From positions 1-64,000 of the forward strand of contig NZ_JADEWO010000025.1 in NCBI RefSeq assembly GCF_015207605.1: a DNA stretch of 64,000 nucleotides. The letters are read 5' to 3'. This document shows, one piece after another, positions 1 through 9,822 of the stretch; position 1 is the stretch's first letter; the number at the start of each line of letters is the position of its first letter. The position numbers and the translations under genes are program-made. The notes beneath the pieces were generated by a model. That model did not search any database and was not told the DNA's origin. It saw nothing but the letters and a program-made list of their open reading frames with translations. The DNA comes from Oculatella sp. LEGE 06141. GTDB taxonomy: Bacteria > Cyanobacteriota > Cyanobacteriia > Elainellales > Elainellaceae.

Positions 1-204
1 GCTGGTGGCTTGGCTGATGCGCTGTGCGTCTGATTCGATGGTGGGTAGCGCAATCCGCGTGGCCTGTGCAATGTCGATAACGGCAGCTTCTAATGGTTCG
101 TTAACGGGTTCAAGCGGAAGGGCGATCGCGTCTTCGGATATGCTGACGCTGGCGATCGCGGTTAGTACTGTGCCGCCTAGCACCACATGGTGAGGTAGAC
201 CCAT
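1..204 (-). CDS. Partial secreted or periplasmic protein, N-terminus only
   Basis: The reading frame is open from an ATG at 204-202 to the window edge (68 codons), so only the N-terminus is seen. An AGGAG ribosome binding site lies just upstream on the minus strand. The first ~25 residues look like an export signal: a short polar start, then a hydrophobic stretch (VVLGGTVLTAIASVSI), then an acidic, proline-containing mature region (LPLEPVNEPLEAAV). Two HIP1-related GCGATCGCC blocks lie within it. No function can be assigned. It is divergently oriented from the gene starting at 413. Confidence 0.6.
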   Translation of the reverse strand, partial: MGLPHHVVLGGTVLTAIASVSISEDAIALPLEPVNEPLEAAVIDIAQATRIALPTIESDAQRISQATS

Positions 205-412
205 AATCGATTATTTCTCCTAATGCGTTTGCAGGTTGCGTGTTTTATTTTTTCAATCAGAGCAAATGGCTGTTTGGCCTTGAGACATCCCCCGTAGGAG
301 GCAGTGCAACCCTGTAGCATTTGATATAAAGCCACTTATTCTAAACATTCAGCAGAAATAGCCCTATCCCGGCATAAATGACCCGGTAAATTGGATTTAT
401 GGGTACGGTGGG

Positions 413-1297
413 ATGAATCGATTTGCGGCAAACAGTAGTAGGCTTTGGAAACATCTCAATTTACTCGTATCAGGTATGCCCGATCGCACTTTGCCAGATT
501 GGTTGACGGGGGTTTGGCGTAGGCTCTCCATTGAAACAGATGGGTCTAAAGACACAACGACTCAAGTTATTTGGTTGCAAACCCATCAGTGCTTTGGAGA
601 TATTCGGATTCCAGCCGATCGCCCCACCAATGACCGATCATCGCTGGCCGACCTAACGGCATTCGACGCGATCGCCCTCTCTGATCAGCAGGGGTTTGCA
701 GGGATGACAGAACTACAAGAATCAACCTGTCAATGGCATCGATTCATCGACTATCAGCCGGTTACGGGGCAACGAGACATTGGCACTCTGGCCTGGGAGG
801 GCGATCTGCTAATTGAGGAGGGCGTTGATGCGGACTACCGAGAAGAATGGCAACGCATTGACGATGGCGGAGGTGAGTTTACAGCGCTGGTGGTTCCGGC
901 AACGGCATCCACTGAGTCGGGTTCGCGCCCGTCCTGGCAGGGATGTCTGGTTACAGCAGGCGATCGCTTCATTTACATGTGGAATCGATCGCAACCGCTC
1001 CCGGCAGCAGATTCGCTAACCGCACTCATTGACAGCTCAACACCATCCTCTGAGTTCCTGGCCTACCTGGACTGCGAAATTTCGCTTGGGGTGTGCCAGT
1101 CGGGACTTGTTCCCTGGGAGATTCAGTTATCAACGATGCCCTGGCGAGAAGGTCAGTCGCTCTGGTCTAGGTCTGACCTGGTGATAGAGCTAGACCAGGG
1201 ATATATCCATCAACGTATCCAAAATCTGGAAGGCAATCGAACGCGCCAATGGCATATTCATGAGTGGGGAACGGGTTTAGCATTCGCTGAGGCTTAA
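413..1297 (+). CDS. Conserved hypothetical protein (possibly HRI1-like beta-barrel)
   Basis: This 294-residue soluble protein has no signal peptide or membrane segment. It has two sequence blocks of similar style. The first contains WLQTHQCFGDIRIP (about residues 49-62), a pattern I associate with a poorly characterised HRI1/lipocalin-like family. The second half is rich in Trp and Gly and ends in WHIHEWG. The assignment is from memory of the motif and is weak, but steady codon use and the lack of a competing frame support a real gene. It stands alone between a divergent secreted protein and the FGGY kinase. Function is unknown. Confidence 0.75.
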   Translation: MNRFAANSSRLWKHLNLLVSGMPDRTLPDWLTGVWRRLSIETDGSKDTTTQVIWLQTHQCFGDIRIPADRPTNDRSSLADLTAFDAIALSDQQGFAGMTELQESTCQWHRFIDYQPVTGQRDIGTLAWEGDLLIEEGVDADYREEWQRIDDGGGEFTALVVPATASTESGSRPSWQGCLVTAGDRFIYMWNRSQPLPAADSLTALIDSSTPSSEFLAYLDCEISLGVCQSGLVPWEIQLSTMPWREGQSLWSRSDLVIELDQGYIHQRIQNLEGNRTRQWHIHEWGTGLAFAEA

Positions 1298-1370
1298 TCA
1301 ACTTATTGAAGGGATTGCCAGAATCAGGTTGGATGATGATACAAGAACAGAGTGGTGCGAGCGTGAAACG

Positions 1371-1422
1371 TAATGGTTAATGATAATGGTTAATGATAAT
1401 GGTTAATGATAATGGTTAATGA
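1371..1422. repeat. Four perfect tandem copies of a 13-bp unit
   Basis: The unit TAATGGTTAATGA occurs four times head to tail with no mismatch. It ends about 60 bp before the TTG start of the FGGY kinase at 1485, so it falls in the probable promoter or leader. Short tandemly repeated repetitive sequences of this size are common in cyanobacterial intergenic DNA. It could be a slippage product or a set of protein-binding sites. Confidence 0.9.
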
Positions 1423-1484
1423 TAGCGCCACTGGATAAACTCATCCACAATCAATTCCAGAATCATGATATTGGAGGTTGACGA

Positions 1485-2951
1485 TTGAACGAAGTTGCGA
1501 TCGGTTTAGACTTAGGCACCGGGGGAGTTCGCGTCATTGCCGTTGACCTGCAAGGGAATGTCATTACTCAAGCGACCCGCAGCTATCCCCTGTTGACTCC
1601 GCACCCCGGCTGGACAGAACAGCAACCCTCTGCTTGGGTCGATGCCAGTCTGGCGGCTTTAAAGGAAGTGGTGCAACGACTCAACGGCTCTCCCGTTTTG
1701 GTATTGGGCTTGTCTGGGCAGATGCACGGCATGGTGCCGCTTGATGCAGAGGGGGCAGTGGTTCGACCCGCTATTCTCTGGAACGATCAGCGCACGGGAA
1801 AAGCGGTCGGCGAAATTGAAGCGGCTGTGCCGCGCCATGACTTGATTCAGCGCACGGGCAATCCTGCTATTACCGGGTTTCAGTTTCCCAAGCTAATTTG
1901 GCTTAGAACAGCAGAACCAGATGCGTTTGCGCGAACCCGACATGTGCTGTTACCCAAAGATTATTTAGGCTATGTTTTGACTGGAGAGCAGGTTACAGAA
2001 CCCTCGGATGCTTCAGGCACAGGCTGCTTAAACTTGAGCGATCGCCAGTGGGATACAGACGTTCTTAATGCACTGGATATCCGTTTAGATTTGTTTCCAC
2101 CCGTGATTGATTCCAGAGCGATCGCTGGATACCTGAAACCAGATATTGCGGCTACCGTTGGTTTGCCTGCGGGGCTACCCGTGGTGGCCGGAGGGGGAGA
2201 TAATGCCGCCGCTGCCATTGGCCTGGGAGTCTCATCAGCTCGAATGCATCGCGGTAGCCTTAGTATTGGCACATCGGGGGTGATTTTTGCACCGCTCGAT
2301 CGTCCCACTCCTGACCCTGAGGGTCGGGTACACCTGTTTTGCCATGCCGATGGTGGTTATCACCTGTTGGGGGTGACGCTGGCGGCGGGAGGATCACTGC
2401 GCTGGTATCGAGATGTGTTTGCGCCCCATTTAAGCTACAGCGAACTGGCGGAGATGGCCAGCCAGGTTGTGCCAGGGTCGCGCGGCATTCTGTTTTTGCC
2501 GCATCTGGCTGGAGAACGCACTCCCTACCTCGATCCAGATGCGCGAGGTGCCTGGGTTAATCTTTCCCTGGCACACAGCCAGGCTGACCTGACCCGTGCG
2601 CTCCTGGAAGGAGTCGCTTACAGCTTACGAGTGGCATTGGAAATTGTTGAAACTATTACACCACTGCACACATTAATGGCCACGGGTGGAGGCGGGCGAT
2701 CGCACATTTGGCTACAGATTCTGTCTGATGTTTTAAAGACAAAATTGACGATTCCCAGTGTAGAAGAGGGTGCCGCTTATGGTGCTGCACTGCTAGGCAT
2801 GGTAGGAGTAAATGCTTACCCTAACCTTGAAGCCGTTTTTAGCCAAATGCAGCGGGATGCTGAGGCCATTGAATCGGTTTCTAATCCAGTGTATGAGAAA
2901 GGATACGAGCAGTTTCAACAGCTTTATACGGCGCTTCGAGCGCTGCGTTAA
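1485..2951 (+). CDS. xylB: FGGY-family carbohydrate kinase (xylulokinase-like)
   Basis: The 488-residue protein is the usual FGGY length. The N-terminal phosphate loop is [11 protein letters not shown] (about residues 7-17). The substrate segment LSGQMHGMV (about 80) is typical of D-xylulose kinases. The second ATPase-fold half carries [13 protein letters not shown] and the late ATGGGGRS motif (about 400). It would phosphorylate a ketopentose or related sugar in the cytoplasm. The start is a TTG at 1485, chosen because GGAGG lies 7 nt upstream and the nearby ATG at 1465 is out of frame. It precedes a ribose-type ABC importer, and a second FGGY kinase lies on the other side. The exact substrate is not shown by sequence. 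Confidence 0.88.
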   Translation: MNEVAIGLDLGTGGVRVIAVDLQGNVITQATRSYPLLTPHPGWTEQQPSAWVDASLAALKEVVQRLNGSPVLVLGLSGQMHGMVPLDAEGAVVRPAILWNDQRTGKAVGEIEAAVPRHDLIQRTGNPAITGFQFPKLIWLRTAEPDAFARTRHVLLPKDYLGYVLTGEQVTEPSDASGTGCLNLSDRQWDTDVLNALDIRLDLFPPVIDSRAIAGYLKPDIAATVGLPAGLPVVAGGGDNAAAAIGLGVSSARMHRGSLSIGTSGVIFAPLDRPTPDPEGRVHLFCHADGGYHLLGVTLAAGGSLRWYRDVFAPHLSYSELAEMASQVVPGSRGILFLPHLAGERTPYLDPDARGAWVNLSLAHSQADLTRALLEGVAYSLRVALEIVETITPLHTLMATGGGGRSHIWLQILSDVLKTKLTIPSVEEGAAYGAALLGMVGVNAYPNLEAVFSQMQRDAEAIESVSNPVYEKGYEQFQQLYTALRALR

Positions 2952-3338
2952 GCTTTACTAAGAACAGCCCCGATCAGCCTTCCAAAATGTTTAATTTTGT
3001 TAAAAAAAGACGTAATTAAACTGTGAAATAAGCGGCTTAAAACCCCTTGCACATCAGCATTTCAGCTCGATTGACCTCACTGTAAATTACTGCCTAATTT
3101 ACTCTAAAAGACAGATAGAATTCTAGAATAGAAGATGCTCAGATAAGGATATTGAAGTACAAGGTAGCGTATTGAACTGAATTATCAATCTGCAAAACAA
3201 TCTGCAAATTTAGATATCCCAAAGCAGCTTTAGAAGGTTGCCTTCAGTTACCACACTTTTCAATTTTCTTTTAGAATCAAGCACTAACGTTTTGTAAAAG
3301 AGAGGGCAATTTTGTCAGTCCATCTCTTTGAACAGTCA

Positions 3339-3421
3339 CTTTGTTGTGGAATGAATGCAGCGCTACAAAAGCTGAACGAACGGACGAGTTGAGCCGTTAA
3401 TTTTCAGTTGCTTTGTTGTGG
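3339..3421 (+). promoter_or_regulatory. Direct repeat CTTTGTTGTGG, possible regulator sites
   Basis: The 11-mer CTTTGTTGTGG is found at 3339-3349 and again at 3411-3421, 72 bp apart, about 140-210 bp before the sugar-binding protein gene. Same-orientation repeats in front of an inducible sugar importer could be activator half-sites. This is inference from position only. Confidence 0.3.
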
Positions 3422-3537
3422 TCAGAATTCACATTCTGGCTTCAACTTGCAATTCAAATTTTTGTCGGATAACACAGGTTGATGCTTCAGTATCATCGAT
3501 GCTCTTTTGTTTACTTCTAGTCCTGACGGTTTAGAGA

Positions 3538-3545
3538 AAACGTTT
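3538..3545 (+). promoter_or_regulatory. AAACGTTT palindrome resembling a LacI-family operator core
   Basis: A perfect 8-bp palindrome with a central CG sits two bases before the GAGGAG ribosome binding site. LacI/RbsR/PurR-family operators have a central CG flanked by A and T runs. Binding here could block translation initiation or promoter clearance. An 8-mer palindrome can arise by chance, so confidence is low. Confidence 0.3.
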
Positions 3546-3558
3546 AGAGGAGATGAGT

Positions 3559-4542
3559 GTGAAAAAAGTAGCGATCGCCGCTGGTCTAGTTGGGTTATTG
3601 GGCAGTGTAATGGCATGTTCTCCAGACACAACCAATACCCAGGCTACTAACCAGGATGGCAGTGGTCAGGCTGGTGATTTACAGCTTGTTGGCGTGACGG
3701 TTGGAGATTTGGGAAATCCGTTTTTTGTCCAGGTGGGTAAAGGAGCTGAGTCTGCTGCTAAGCGACTCGCCGGAGAGAATGTCCAAACCACTGTTGTCTC
3801 CAGCGGATATGACCTGAACCAGCAAATCAATCAGGTTGAAAATTTTGTGGCATCGGGTGCTGATTTAATTTTGCTCAATGCTGCCGACAGTCAGGGCATC
3901 GCGCCAGCGGTGATTCGAGCCAAAGAATCCGGCGCAACGGTGGTTGCCGTTGACGTTGCGGCTGAGGGCGGCGTAGATGCTACTGTGACCTCGAACAACG
4001 TGCAGGCCGGAGAAGTGGCCTGTCAGTATATTGTCGATCGCCTCAATGGTGAGGGCAATGTTGTCATCATCAATGGGCCTCCGGTATCGGCCGTTATTGA
4101 CCGGGTTGATGGGTGCGAAAGCGTTCTGTCCCAAAATCCCGGCATCCAGGTACTTTCGCGAGACCAAAACGCTGGCGGCAGCCGAGAAGGTGGCTTGCAG
4201 GTCATGAGCGACTTGCTCACCTCCTTCCCCGAAATTGATGCTGTATTTGCCATTAATGACCCTACTGGCATTGGTGCCGAACTGGCGGCGCAGCAAGCTA
4301 ACCGCAGCGACTTGTTTATTGTGGGGGTGGATGGCGCACCAGAGGCCGTTGCGGCTTTAAATCGAGACGGTTTGTTTGTGGCAACGGCGGCTCAAGATCC
4401 GTTCCGAATGGCAGAAACTGCTGTTGAAGTCGGTACCCAAATTTTGCAGGGTGGTACTCCACCGCAAGATACCGTTCTGGTTCCAGTTGAACTGATCACT
4501 AAAGACAATATCGATCAGTACCAGGGTTGGACGAGAGAGTAA
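3559..4542 (+). CDS. Sugar ABC transporter substrate-binding lipoprotein (RbsB-like)
   Basis: This is a type I periplasmic binding protein for a monosaccharide. It begins with a lipoprotein signal peptide whose lipobox ends VMAC (about residue 20), followed by a Ser/Thr/Gln linker. The family opening GVTVGDLGNPFF and the later GVDGAPEAVAAL hinge-region motif match ribose/galactose/xylose binders. I chose the GTG at 3559 because GAGGAG at 3547-3552 is 6 nt away; the in-frame ATG at 3553 abuts that site. It is the first gene of an importer operon with the ATPase and permease that follow. Ribose, xylose or a related sugar is likely, but the ligand cannot be read from sequence. Confidence 0.9.
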   Translation: MKKVAIAAGLVGLLGSVMACSPDTTNTQATNQDGSGQAGDLQLVGVTVGDLGNPFFVQVGKGAESAAKRLAGENVQTTVVSSGYDLNQQINQVENFVASGADLILLNAADSQGIAPAVIRAKESGATVVAVDVAAEGGVDATVTSNNVQAGEVACQYIVDRLNGEGNVVIINGPPVSAVIDRVDGCESVLSQNPGIQVLSRDQNAGGSREGGLQVMSDLLTSFPEIDAVFAINDPTGIGAELAAQQANRSDLFIVGVDGAPEAVAALNRDGLFVATAAQDPFRMAETAVEVGTQILQGGTPPQDTVLVPVELITKDNIDQYQGWTRE

Positions 4543-4569
4543 GCCACTTTAGCGTTTGGATTGTGAACA

Positions 4570-6120
4570 ATGACACACTCGCCATCATTAGCGGTTAGCA
4601 CCCCTATTTTAGAAATGCGGGGGATTAGCAAGAGTTTTCATGGAGTTGCGGCTCTGCAAGATGTTGAACTCACCATCTTCCCTGGTGAAGTTCATGCGCT
4701 GATGGGTGAGAATGGCGCAGGCAAGAGTACGCTAATGAAAATTCTGGCTGGAGCCTACAGCACTGATTCTGGTGAGATTCGGATCAATGGTGAATCGGTG
4801 CAGATCAATGCTCCCAGTGATGCCAGACAAGCTGGTATCAGCTTAATTTATCAAGAGCTTAATGTTGCGCCCAATCTCACGGTCGCTGAAAACATTTTCA
4901 TGGGAAATGAATCCACTAAGCCAGGAGGACTACTCGATCGCGATCGCATGAGGCAGGAAGCCACTGCCATTTTGCAAAATTTGGGAGCCAGTTTTGATGC
5001 CGATGAAACGGTGTCTCGGCTCTCGATTGCCGAACAACAGCAGGTTGAAATTGCCAGAGCCTTAAAAGATAAAAGCCGCATCCTGGTTATGGATGAGCCA
5101 ACTGCCGCGCTTTCCGATCGCGAAACAGAGCGGTTGTTCGATATCATTCGCCGCTTGCGAGATGATGGCATTGCCCTGATTTACATCAGCCACCGGATGG
5201 CAGAGGTCTATGCGTTGGCCGACCGGGTTAGTGTCTTACGCGATGGGCAATATGTGGGCAGCCTGGAACATGATGAGATTTCATCAGAACGGCTGGTACA
5301 AATGATGGTAGGTCGTCCCTTACAGGATTTCTACGAACACAAAGTTCATGCTCCTGTGGACGATCGCACCTCACCCCTGCTTGAAGTTGTCGGCATTACC
5401 GATGGGGATAAAATTGAACCGACCAGCTTCCGGCTCTATGCCGGAGAGGTGTTGGGTTTGGCCGGCCTGGTTGGGGCAGGACGCACCGAGTTAGCTCGCC
5501 TGATCTTTGGTGCAGATGCTAAGACGGGTGGCGATGTTTACATGGAAGGCCGCAAGCTCACCATCTCTAACCCCAAAGACGCGATCGCCGCTGGAATTGG
5601 CTACGTGCCCGAAGACCGTAAAGATCTGGGGTTGTTCCTGGAAATGTCCTCTAGCCAAAACATCACAATGAATGTGCTGGGGCAGGATGCGAGTGCAGGG
5701 GTGATGAATTTCAAAACCTTGAAGCAGGTGGCAAATCATGCCATTCAAAACCTGGGGATTCGCGTTGCTACTCCTGCTACCCGCGCTATGGATTTGTCTG
5801 GCGGCAATCAGCAAAAGCTGCTGTTGGCACGCTGGTTAGCCATTAATCCTAAGGTGTTGTTGTTGGATGAACCGACACGAGGCGTAGACATTGGCGCTAA
5901 GGGTGAAATTTATCGCATCATCAGCACCTTAGCCTCTCAAGGCGTTGCCATCTTGATGATTTCAAGTGAACTGCCAGAAGTGGTGGGCATGAGCGATCGC
6001 GTTTTGGTGATGCGAGAGGGAGAAATTACAGGCGAAGTCGGTGGCAGCACGGGAATAGCCATCACACAAGAAAACATCATGGCATTTGCCACTGGAGCAA
6101 GGGAGGTTAACGCAGCATGA
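4570..6120 (+). CDS. Sugar ABC transporter ATP-binding protein, two nucleotide-binding domains (RbsA/XylG-like)
   Basis: The 516-residue protein contains two fused ABC ATPase domains, as in RbsA, XylG and MglA. Domain 1 has Walker [10 protein letters not shown] (46-54), the degenerate signature LSIAEQQQ (152-159) and Walker [10 protein letters not shown] (about 174-182). Domain 2 has the usual degenerate Walker A (LVGAGRTE, about 300), a full signature LSGGNQQK and [11 protein letters not shown]. Asymmetry between the two sites is normal for this subfamily. It energises uptake through the permease that overlaps it by 4 bases (ATGA at 6117-6120), which implies translational coupling. Confidence 0.93.
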   Translation: MTHSPSLAVSTPILEMRGISKSFHGVAALQDVELTIFPGEVHALMGENGAGKSTLMKILAGAYSTDSGEIRINGESVQINAPSDARQAGISLIYQELNVAPNLTVAENIFMGNESTKPGGLLDRDRMRQEATAILQNLGASFDADETVSRLSIAEQQQVEIARALKDKSRILVMDEPTAALSDRETERLFDIIRRLRDDGIALIYISHRMAEVYALADRVSVLRDGQYVGSLEHDEISSERLVQMMVGRPLQDFYEHKVHAPVDDRTSPLLEVVGITDGDKIEPTSFRLYAGEVLGLAGLVGAGRTELARLIFGADAKTGGDVYMEGRKLTISNPKDAIAAGIGYVPEDRKDLGLFLEMSSSQNITMNVLGQDASAGVMNFKTLKQVANHAIQNLGIRVATPATRAMDLSGGNQQKLLLARWLAINPKVLLLDEPTRGVDIGAKGEIYRIISTLASQGVAILMISSELPEVVGMSDRVLVMREGEITGEVGGSTGIAITQENIMAFATGAREVNAA

Positions 6121-7124
6121 GCCAAACACGGTTAGATAAACCCGAACAGAGCCGACTCGCGAAGCGGCGCAAGTTAGGTAAGCGGCAGTCGTGGCAAGCA
6201 ATGATGCAGGTGGCAGGCATCTTACCGATTCTGCTGATCATTTGTATTCTATTTGCCGTTCTCACTCCCAACTTTCTCACCGCAGGCAACTTAATCAACG
6301 TGGTGCGGCAGGCATCTATTAACATCGTGCTGGCTGCTGGCATGACCTTTGTCATCCTGACGGGTGGCATTGATCTATCGGTTGGTTCCATTCTGGGTGT
6401 GTCGGCAGTGGTGGCTCTGTTGGTGTCCCTTGCTCCGGGGTTGGGGGCGTTCGCGGTTCCGGCAGCACTTTTAGCAGGCTTGGGGTTGGGCTTGGTCAAC
6501 GGTGCCCTGATTGCCTATCTGGATTTGCCGCCGTTCATTGTGACGCTAGGTTCCTATACGGGCTTGCGGGGGATAGCCTACCTGCTGGCAGGTGGTACCA
6601 CTCTGATCAATCCTGATATTAATTTTGCCTGGGTCGGAAATGCCCGCATTGGCCCTGTTCCCTGGTTGGTGATTATTGCCCTGGCTATCATCGTTGCTGG
6701 CTGGTTTATCCTCAGACGCACTGTTTTGGGAACCCACATTTATGCAGTGGGTGGTAACCTGCGAGCGGCTCGCCTGACGGGAATTAAAGTTAGCTTTGTG
6801 CTGCTGTTTGTTTACGGCATCAGCGGGTTGCTTTCTGGTCTGGCGGGTATCATGAGCGCCAGTCGGCTTTACAGCGCGACTGGAATGCTGGGGCAGGGGT
6901 ACGAGTTAGACGCGATCGCCGCTGTTATTCTTGGTGGCACCAGCTTTTCTGGCGGTATTGGTACCATTTGGGGAACGCTCCTCGGCGCGCTCATTATTGC
7001 CCTACTCAACAATGGATTAACGCTATTGAATGTCTCTTTCTTCTGGCAATTGGTGGTTAAAGGCTTGGTGATTATTGTCGCTGTGACCATTGACCGCCTG
7101 AGAACGCGATCGTCACGCCGCTAG
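6117..7124 (+). CDS. Sugar ABC transporter permease (RbsC-like)
   Basis: This is a 335-residue integral membrane protein with about 8-10 hydrophobic segments, matching the BPD_transp_2 family. The conserved block [16 protein letters not shown] and the later [20 protein letters not shown] are signatures of ribose/xylose-type permeases. It forms the channel for the binding protein at 3559 and the double ATPase at 4570. The start codon overlaps the ATPase stop. The N-terminus has a long basic cytoplasmic tail ([13 protein letters not shown]) before the first membrane helix. Confidence 0.92.
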   Translation: MSQTRLDKPEQSRLAKRRKLGKRQSWQAMMQVAGILPILLIICILFAVLTPNFLTAGNLINVVRQASINIVLAAGMTFVILTGGIDLSVGSILGVSAVVALLVSLAPGLGAFAVPAALLAGLGLGLVNGALIAYLDLPPFIVTLGSYTGLRGIAYLLAGGTTLINPDINFAWVGNARIGPVPWLVIIALAIIVAGWFILRRTVLGTHIYAVGGNLRAARLTGIKVSFVLLFVYGISGLLSGLAGIMSASRLYSATGMLGQGYELDAIAAVILGGTSFSGGIGTIWGTLLGALIIALLNNGLTLLNVSFFWQLVVKGLVIIVAVTIDRLRTRSSRR

Positions 7125-7196
7125 GAGGTCGTTAATTCAACTCCATTCACCTGGCTCCAATCTATCTAACTCCTTGATCCATCCTCTATACCCTAA

Positions 7197-8660
7197 ATGC
7201 TACTGGGAATCGACCTGGGAACTGGCTCCGCTAAAGCACTATTGCTGTCTCTTGAGGGCGATATCGTTGGTGAAGCCTCTAGCCCCTATCCAGTGCGATC
7301 GCCCCAACCTGGATGGGCTGAAACTGAGCCACAAGACTGGTGGTCTGCCGTGGCGATCGCGGTGCAAACGGCCGTTCAACATCACACTGATGCGGTTGAG
7401 GCCATTGGGCTGTCGGGTCAAATGCATGGGGTGGTGCTAACCAATGCGGCGGGCATCCCCCTGCGTCCGGCCATTCTTTGGGCAGATACTCGTTCTAGCG
7501 ATAGGTTGACGGCATACCACGGGCTGGAGTCCCGTTACCAGCAGCAGTTGGCGAATCCGATCACGGCAGGGATGGCTGGCTCTACGTTGCTATGGTTGCG
7601 GCAACATGAACCAGAATTCTATCAACAGGCGCGATGGGTGCTGCAACCCAAAGACTGGCTGCGCTTGCAGATGACTGGAGCCGTGGCCGCAGACCCCTCC
7701 GATGCTTCGGGAACGTTGCTGTATGACGTGATAGGCGATCGCTGGGCGGTTGAACTTTTGCAGCGGCTGACGCTGCGTTCCGATTGGCTCCCTGAGCTGC
7801 GTCCATCGAGCCAGATCGCTGGACAGTTAACGGCTGAAGCCGCAGAACAGCTTGGCTTACCAGCAGGATTGCCCGTCGTCACCGGAGCCGCCGATACCGC
7901 TGCTGCGCTATTGGGCAGTGGTCTGGTTGCTCCTGGTGTGGTTCAACTCACGGTTGGGTCAGGGGCTCAGATTGTGACACCGCGATCGCACCCTGTACCT
8001 GACCTTCACGGCAAAACTCATTTGTATCGAGCTGCTTTACCCCGGCAGTGGTATACGCTGGCCGCCATCCAAAACGCTGGTCTGGCTCTGGAATGGGTTC
8101 GGACGATATTGGGTTTAAGTTGGGCGCAAGTTTATGCCGAGGCGTTTGCCGTTGCGCCGGGATGTGAAGGGTTGACGTTCTTACCCTACCTGACTGGGGA
8201 ACGTACTCCCCATCTCGATCCATATGCCCGTGGAGCCTGGGTTGGCCTGGGGTTACATCACACTCGCGCCCATCTAATGCGCGCCGCACTGGAGGGGGTT
8301 GCCTTTAGCTTGCGGCAAGGACTGGAGGCGATCGTTGCCACAGGTATTACGCCTACGCAGCTTCGGCTGGCTGGGGGCGGCACGCTAGAACCAGTGTGGC
8401 GGCAGTTGTTGGCCGATGTGTTACAGGTTCCGTTGCACAGCGTAGCGATCGCTTCTGCTTCTGCACGGGGAGCCGCGATTTTGGCAGGCATGGGCATTGG
8501 AAAAATGACCCTACCACAGGAGGCCGCACCCCTGTCAATGACCCAGCCAGAACCGCTTCCTGTGGAATTGAAGGAGGCATGGCAACGGTTTTGTACCCTG
8601 TATCCTCAATTGCGGCAGTGGGCGGATGACACGCGCCAGTTACCAGTATTGCCGCCATAA
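7197..8660 (+). CDS. Second FGGY-family carbohydrate kinase (xylulokinase-like)
   Basis: The 487-residue kinase has the same architecture as the one at 1485: GIDLGTGSAKALLL at the N-terminus, LSGQMHGVV at about residue 80, ITAGMAGSTLLWL, GAADTAAALLGSG and a C-terminal LRLAGGGT motif. The two kinases are clearly related but much diverged, so this is not a recent duplication. They probably act on different sugars or polyol-derived ketoses brought in by the importer between them. No strong ribosome binding site precedes the ATG at 7197. It lies 72 bp after the permease and is probably in the same operon. Confidence 0.88.
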   Translation: MLLGIDLGTGSAKALLLSLEGDIVGEASSPYPVRSPQPGWAETEPQDWWSAVAIAVQTAVQHHTDAVEAIGLSGQMHGVVLTNAAGIPLRPAILWADTRSSDRLTAYHGLESRYQQQLANPITAGMAGSTLLWLRQHEPEFYQQARWVLQPKDWLRLQMTGAVAADPSDASGTLLYDVIGDRWAVELLQRLTLRSDWLPELRPSSQIAGQLTAEAAEQLGLPAGLPVVTGAADTAAALLGSGLVAPGVVQLTVGSGAQIVTPRSHPVPDLHGKTHLYRAALPRQWYTLAAIQNAGLALEWVRTILGLSWAQVYAEAFAVAPGCEGLTFLPYLTGERTPHLDPYARGAWVGLGLHHTRAHLMRAALEGVAFSLRQGLEAIVATGITPTQLRLAGGGTLEPVWRQLLADVLQVPLHSVAIASASARGAAILAGMGIGKMTLPQEAAPLSMTQPEPLPVELKEAWQRFCTLYPQLRQWADDTRQLPVLPP

Positions 8661-8745
8661 CTATCAGCCATCACTACCAGCCAGTATTAGCTCTATCCGT
8701 AAGGATCAGCAACCGCTTGTACACACCGCTTTAGAGGAGGGATCT

Positions 8746-9813
8746 ATGAACTGGTATCCTATCAAGCTCACGTTTCATGTGCGTCAATATGCCTTTGGCG
8801 AACGGGTCATTGGCGATCGTCTCCAGAAGCAGCATCTTCCAGAGGGTATCGTGGCTGAAACCTGGGAAATCAGCGACTATCGAGATACAACTGGCACCGT
8901 TACCAATGGCACCTTTGCTGGGAAAACGCTGCATGATCTGACTCTGCAATATCCTGATCAACTGGTTGGGCAGGGGTGGCAGGGGCCCCACTTTCCGCTG
9001 CTGGAGAAATTTTTGGATGCCTCGCACATGCTGCCTGTTCACCTCCATGCAGACGATGAAACGGCGGCTCGTCAGTACGGTGAACCCAACGGCAAAACTG
9101 AGGCATGGCACATTGTTTGGGCGGCACCGGGCGCAACCGTCCTCGCCGGACTTAAGGAGAACTTTAGCCGTGAGCAGCTTTTTGATGCGTTCGTCCAGCA
9201 GGATTATGATGCCGTGATGGTACGTCATCCCATTCAATCGGGGGATACGGTCTATGTTCCTGGGGGCATTATTCACTCCTTTGGCCCCGATGCGCTGGTG
9301 TTTGAGGTGCAACAAACCTCTGACTTAGGCCAAATGGTGATGCCTACCGATTTGTATGGCAACCCGCATTCGCAAGAACAATGGCACATTAACATTAATG
9401 CCACTCTGGATGAGCTGAAAAACCATTATCATCCTCGTCCTAATCCTGGTTTAAAGGTTGAGCAAAATGGCAATCAGCGGATTTATGGCTGTGCTGGCCC
9501 TTACTTTGCTCTGGAACAATGGATATTGACACAGCCGTACGTTGAGCGATCGCATCCTCACCGTTGTAATACACTGACCAATGTGGGCAATCGGGTGCAA
9601 TTAGAATTTGAGGGAGGGACGGAAACATTGGAGCAAGGAGAATCCTGTATTTTACCAGCTGCGATCGGTGAGGTTCGCATCCTTCCGGATCGGCAGGCGA
9701 GTCTGGTTGCCTGTTATGTTCCCGATCTGCCCAGGGATGTGGTTGAGCCGCTGATGGAAGCAGGGTTCGATCGTGACCAGATTCGTCAACTCGGTGAGGT
9801 TGCGCCACTGTAG
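8746..9813 (+). CDS. Class I mannose-6-phosphate isomerase-like cupin enzyme
   Basis: The frame opens at 8626, but the real start is the ATG at 8746, preceded by GAGGAGG, giving 355 residues. Metal-binding cupin motifs are visible: PVHLHADDETA, KTEAWHIVWAAPG and YVPGGIIHSFGPDALVFEVQQ. These match type I phosphomannose isomerases, which interconvert mannose-6-phosphate and fructose-6-phosphate with Zn2+. The family also includes isomerases of other sugar phosphates. Placement between an FGGY kinase and a ribokinase suggests it channels an imported sugar toward fructose-6-phosphate. Confidence 0.82.
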   Translation: MNWYPIKLTFHVRQYAFGERVIGDRLQKQHLPEGIVAETWEISDYRDTTGTVTNGTFAGKTLHDLTLQYPDQLVGQGWQGPHFPLLEKFLDASHMLPVHLHADDETAARQYGEPNGKTEAWHIVWAAPGATVLAGLKENFSREQLFDAFVQQDYDAVMVRHPIQSGDTVYVPGGIIHSFGPDALVFEVQQTSDLGQMVMPTDLYGNPHSQEQWHININATLDELKNHYHPRPNPGLKVEQNGNQRIYGCAGPYFALEQWILTQPYVERSHPHRCNTLTNVGNRVQLEFEGGTETLEQGESCILPAAIGEVRILPDRQASLVACYVPDLPRDVVEPLMEAGFDRDQIRQLGEVAPL

Positions 9814-9822
9814 GGAGAACAT

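Larger units (their letters stand above)
2952..3552. other. 600-bp intergenic region upstream of the sugar-binding protein
   Basis: No convincing gene is present. The region is AT-rich and should hold the importer promoter. It contains an 11-bp direct repeat (3339-3349 and 3411-3421) and a LacI-type palindrome directly before the ribosome binding site, both listed separately. No regulator gene is adjacent. Confidence 0.6.
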
